A stretch of DNA of 64,000 nt from NCBI RefSeq assembly GCF_003144095.1, contig NZ_NSKH01000023.1, positions 1,244,875-1,308,874 on the forward strand, written 5' to 3'. The first letter of the stretch is position 1. The number at the start of each line of letters is the position of its first letter. Below, piece after piece: positions 62,063-64,000 of the stretch. Under the pieces are notes generated by a model. That model ran no database searches and was not told where the DNA came from. It was given only the letters and a program-made list of their open reading frames with translations. Source of the stretch: Streptomyces sp. ICBB 8177. GTDB lineage: Bacteria; Actinomycetota; Actinomycetes; Streptomycetales; Streptomycetaceae. The position numbers and the translations under genes were made by a program.

Positions 62063-63304
62063 ATGGCACGCAGCAGGACCCGATGGATCGCGGGCGCGGC
62101 CGCCCTCGCCGCCGCGTCGCTCGGCATCACGGTGAGCGGCACCACCGGCGCCTCGGCGGACACCGCCGCCAAGCGCCCGTTCCCCCAGCACACCACGTAC
62201 AAGACCGGCGTCATGCCCTCGGCCTCGCAGTCCTCCCGGGACGCGTTCGTCGAGAGGCAGTACGACTCGTGGAAGAAGAACTACCTGGTCAAGGGGTGTG
62301 CTTCGGGGGAGTACTACGTCTCCACCAAGGGTGACGACGACGCCCCGAACAACGGCCCGGTCTCCGAGGGACAGGGCTACGGCATGAACATCGTGCCGCT
62401 GATGGCCGGTTACGACCCCGACGCGCAGACCGAGTTCAACGGCCTGTGGAAGCTGGTCCAGGACCACGAGGACTCCGACGGCCTGATGGAGTGGCAACTC
62501 GACGGCAAGACCTGCAAGTACGCCGACGACGGCACTCCGGACGCGGCCACCGACGGGGACCTCGACATCGGCTACGGCCTCGTCCTCGCCGACAGGCAGT
62601 GGGGCGGCTACTCCTCGGCCGCCAAGGCCTGGCTCGCCGACGTCTACAAGCACGACGTCGCCTCCGACGGCCACCTCAAGTGCGAGGACGACGGCCCGGG
62701 CACCGACACCCGGCCCTCCGACATGATGCTCGACCACCTGCGGGCGTTCGCCGCGTACGACACCGCGCACGACTGGAACAAGGTGATCCAGCGCACCGAG
62801 GCGGTCATCGGCGAGTTCACCTCCTCGTACTCCTCCAAGGGCGGGCTGCTGTCCGACTTCGTGGTCAACGCCAACACCACGAGCCCCAAGCCCGCCCCGG
62901 CCGACTACCAGGAGGACCAGCCCGACAACATCGTCGGTTACAACTCCATCCGGGTGCCCTGGCACCTGGGCACGGACGCGCTGCTGTACGGGAGCACGGC
63001 CTCCACCTCGCTGGCGACGGCCAAGAAGGAATCGGCCTGTCTGAAGGGCGAGTCGGGCGGCGACCCGCAGAAGGTCTATCCGCACACCAAGCTGGACTGC
63101 ACCGCCTACTCCAAGGACGACCAGGCCGAGGAGGCGGGCGACGCGGTCGGGCCGGCCGCGATGGCGGCGGGCGACCAGGCGTGGACCGACACCATCTGGA
63201 AGTACCTGGCGAGCAACCCGTTCGGCGACGGATACTACGGGGAGTCGATCAAGACCCTGGTGGCCATCGTGATGGCGGGCGACTACTGGAACCCGGTGGC
63301 CTGA
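62063..63304 (+). CDS. Secreted glycoside hydrolase family 8 enzyme (chitosanase or endoglucanase)
   Basis: ATG 62063 (413 aa) follows GAAGGAGC. A Sec signal peptide (WIAGAAALAAASLGITVSG) ends near TGASA. GH8 motifs are VSEGQGYGMNIVPLMAG with the general acid Glu, and DGDLDIGYGLVLADRQWGG. GYNSIRVPWHLGTDALL is also conserved. GH8 has an (alpha/alpha)6 barrel and includes chitosanases, cellulases and lichenases. The operator upstream favours chitosan or a related polymer as inducer, which is inference. Confidence 0.9.
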   Translation: MARSRTRWIAGAAALAAASLGITVSGTTGASADTAAKRPFPQHTTYKTGVMPSASQSSRDAFVERQYDSWKKNYLVKGCASGEYYVSTKGDDDAPNNGPVSEGQGYGMNIVPLMAGYDPDAQTEFNGLWKLVQDHEDSDGLMEWQLDGKTCKYADDGTPDAATDGDLDIGYGLVLADRQWGGYSSAAKAWLADVYKHDVASDGHLKCEDDGPGTDTRPSDMMLDHLRAFAAYDTAHDWNKVIQRTEAVIGEFTSSYSSKGGLLSDFVVNANTTSPKPAPADYQEDQPDNIVGYNSIRVPWHLGTDALLYGSTASTSLATAKKESACLKGESGGDPQKVYPHTKLDCTAYSKDDQAEEAGDAVGPAAMAAGDQAWTDTIWKYLASNPFGDGYYGESIKTLVAIVMAGDYWNPVA

Positions 63305-63341
63305 CCGCGGGCGGGGGAACCGGCCGCCGGTGGGCGGCGGA

Positions 63342-63377
63342 GCCCGGCCCGGACCGCCCGAGCGGTCCGGGCCGGGC
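63342..63377. terminator. Strong 16-bp-stem terminator after the GH8 gene
   Basis: GCCCGGCCCGGACCGC pairs perfectly with the following arm around a CCGA tetraloop. It lies 37 bp after the stop. Confidence 0.8.
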
Positions 63378-63515
63378 CGTCCCGTCCCGTGACGCGACAC
63401 GCTCCCCGGCAAGCTCAGATGTTGCTCAAGGAATGCCCCCGCGACGCCGGGCGCGAATCGGCCGGGTTACCGTCGAGCACGACCCGAGCGCCCCGTACGA
63501 GGAGAACCTGACGGC

Positions 63516-64000
63516 ATGTCTGACGCTCCGCCGCAGCGCGTGACCATCCCCGGCGACGTCACCGCGTGGCTCTCGGCGGATCTGCGCGAACCCGGCGGCG
63601 TCGACGGCCTGCTGCCCGACGACGACCCCGGCGCGTACGGCGGGACGGGCGCCAAGCTGCTGCGCAACCACCTCCCCGCCGCCGTGCTGGAGCGCCTGAC
63701 CGCCTGGCGCAGCGATCCGCAGCCCTGGCTGACGGTCGGCAACCTGCCGGGGCCGCGGGAGTTCGTGCCCACCCCGCGGGACGGCTTCGCCGACGAGAGC
63801 GCGCTGACCGTGCCCAACCTCGTCCACTTCGGCCTGCTGCGCCTGCTCGGGGTGACCCCGGTCGCGTACCGCTGGGAGAACGACGGGCGGCTCATCCGCA
63901 ACGTCGCGCCCCGGCCCGGCTCGGCCGGGACCCTGACCTCCTGGGGTTCGACGGCCCCGCTGGACTGGCACACCGACGACTCCGTGCTCGACCACGACGA
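63516..64000 (+). CDS. TauD/clavaminate-synthase-like Fe(II)/2OG oxygenase (3' end outside window)
   Basis: ATG 63516 follows GAGGAG, and the frame stays open to the right edge (161 codons visible). WLTVGNLPGPREFVPTP and LVHFGLLRLLGVTPVAYRWE precede DWHTDDSVLDHD, which contains the H-x-D iron-binding pair typical of clavaminate synthase and amino-acid beta-hydroxylases. The second His lies beyond the window. Substrate unknown; arginine or asparagine oxygenases are candidates. Confidence 0.8.
   Translation, partial: MSDAPPQRVTIPGDVTAWLSADLREPGGVDGLLPDDDPGAYGGTGAKLLRNHLPAAVLERLTAWRSDPQPWLTVGNLPGPREFVPTPRDGFADESALTVPNLVHFGLLRLLGVTPVAYRWENDGRLIRNVAPRPGSAGTLTSWGSTAPLDWHTDDSVLDHD

Noticed and set aside
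63426-63995. 189-aa minus-strand frame at the right edge
   Set aside because: The opposite strand encodes an oxygenase-like protein with an H-x-D motif and a ribosome site; the minus frame is its shadow.

Overview
The window is very GC-rich, with GTG/TTG starts, long antisense open frames and actinomycete-specific families (RbpA, WXG100/Ecc proteins, DUF397/DUF5753 regulators, an Lnt-Ppm pair). It reads as chromosomal DNA of Streptomyces or a close relative. The neighbourhood around rbpA (acyl-CoA dehydrogenase, amidohydrolase, lnt, ppm, fxsA, rbpA, MFS, GDPD, yczE-like, MocR) looks like conserved Streptomyces core. No tRNA, rRNA, CRISPR array or transposase was seen.

Region 1 (1-16804, minus strand) is a type VII (ESX) secretion locus, read right to left: eccC, eccD, eccB, a 1040-aa protein with a Pro/Ala-rich linker and a degenerate ADP-ribosyltransferase-like C-terminus, an EccA-like double-AAA ATPase fused to a parallel beta-helix, two WXG100 proteins, a 184-aa companion and a repeat-rich WXG protein cut by the left edge. 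Strong hairpins punctuate the operon. EccE and mycosin are not in the window.

Region 2 (16805-24153) holds a 26-bp perfect palindrome, a divergent TetR / ornithine-cyclodeaminase-family pair with a 21-bp operator, a fluoride locus (divergent fluoride-riboswitch-like leader, crcB, DUF190, crcB), an FtsW/RodA-like SEDS protein and a site-2-protease-like membrane peptidase. Region 3 (24291-31704) is the methylmalonyl-CoA mutase operon mutA-mutB-meaB, then a lone ketosynthase divergent from a TetR gene with two identical-arm operators. Region 4 (31856-35871) has an uncharacterised XRE / ImmA-like protease / MAB_1171c-type membrane protein module, a His-rich lipoprotein and a methyltransferase.

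Region 5 (36195-49839) is the rbpA neighbourhood, including a near-consensus sigma-R promoter in front of rbpA and a MocR/YczE divergent pair. Region 6 (49847-54979) carries a membrane P-loop ATPase with a small membrane partner, an ankyrin protein, exonuclease III and two GNAT acetyltransferases. Region 7 (55161-57092) is a WhiJ-like triad (DUF397, HATPase, HTH-DUF5753) whose two promoters share a 20-bp motif. Region 8 (57217-64000) has an aldehyde dehydrogenase, glutamate decarboxylase, a cysteine hydrolase with a GlxA-type AraC regulator, a secreted GH8 glycoside hydrolase behind a 19-bp perfect palindrome, and the 5' part of a TauD/clavaminate-synthase-like oxygenase.

All assignments come from reading motifs and context. 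No database search was run.
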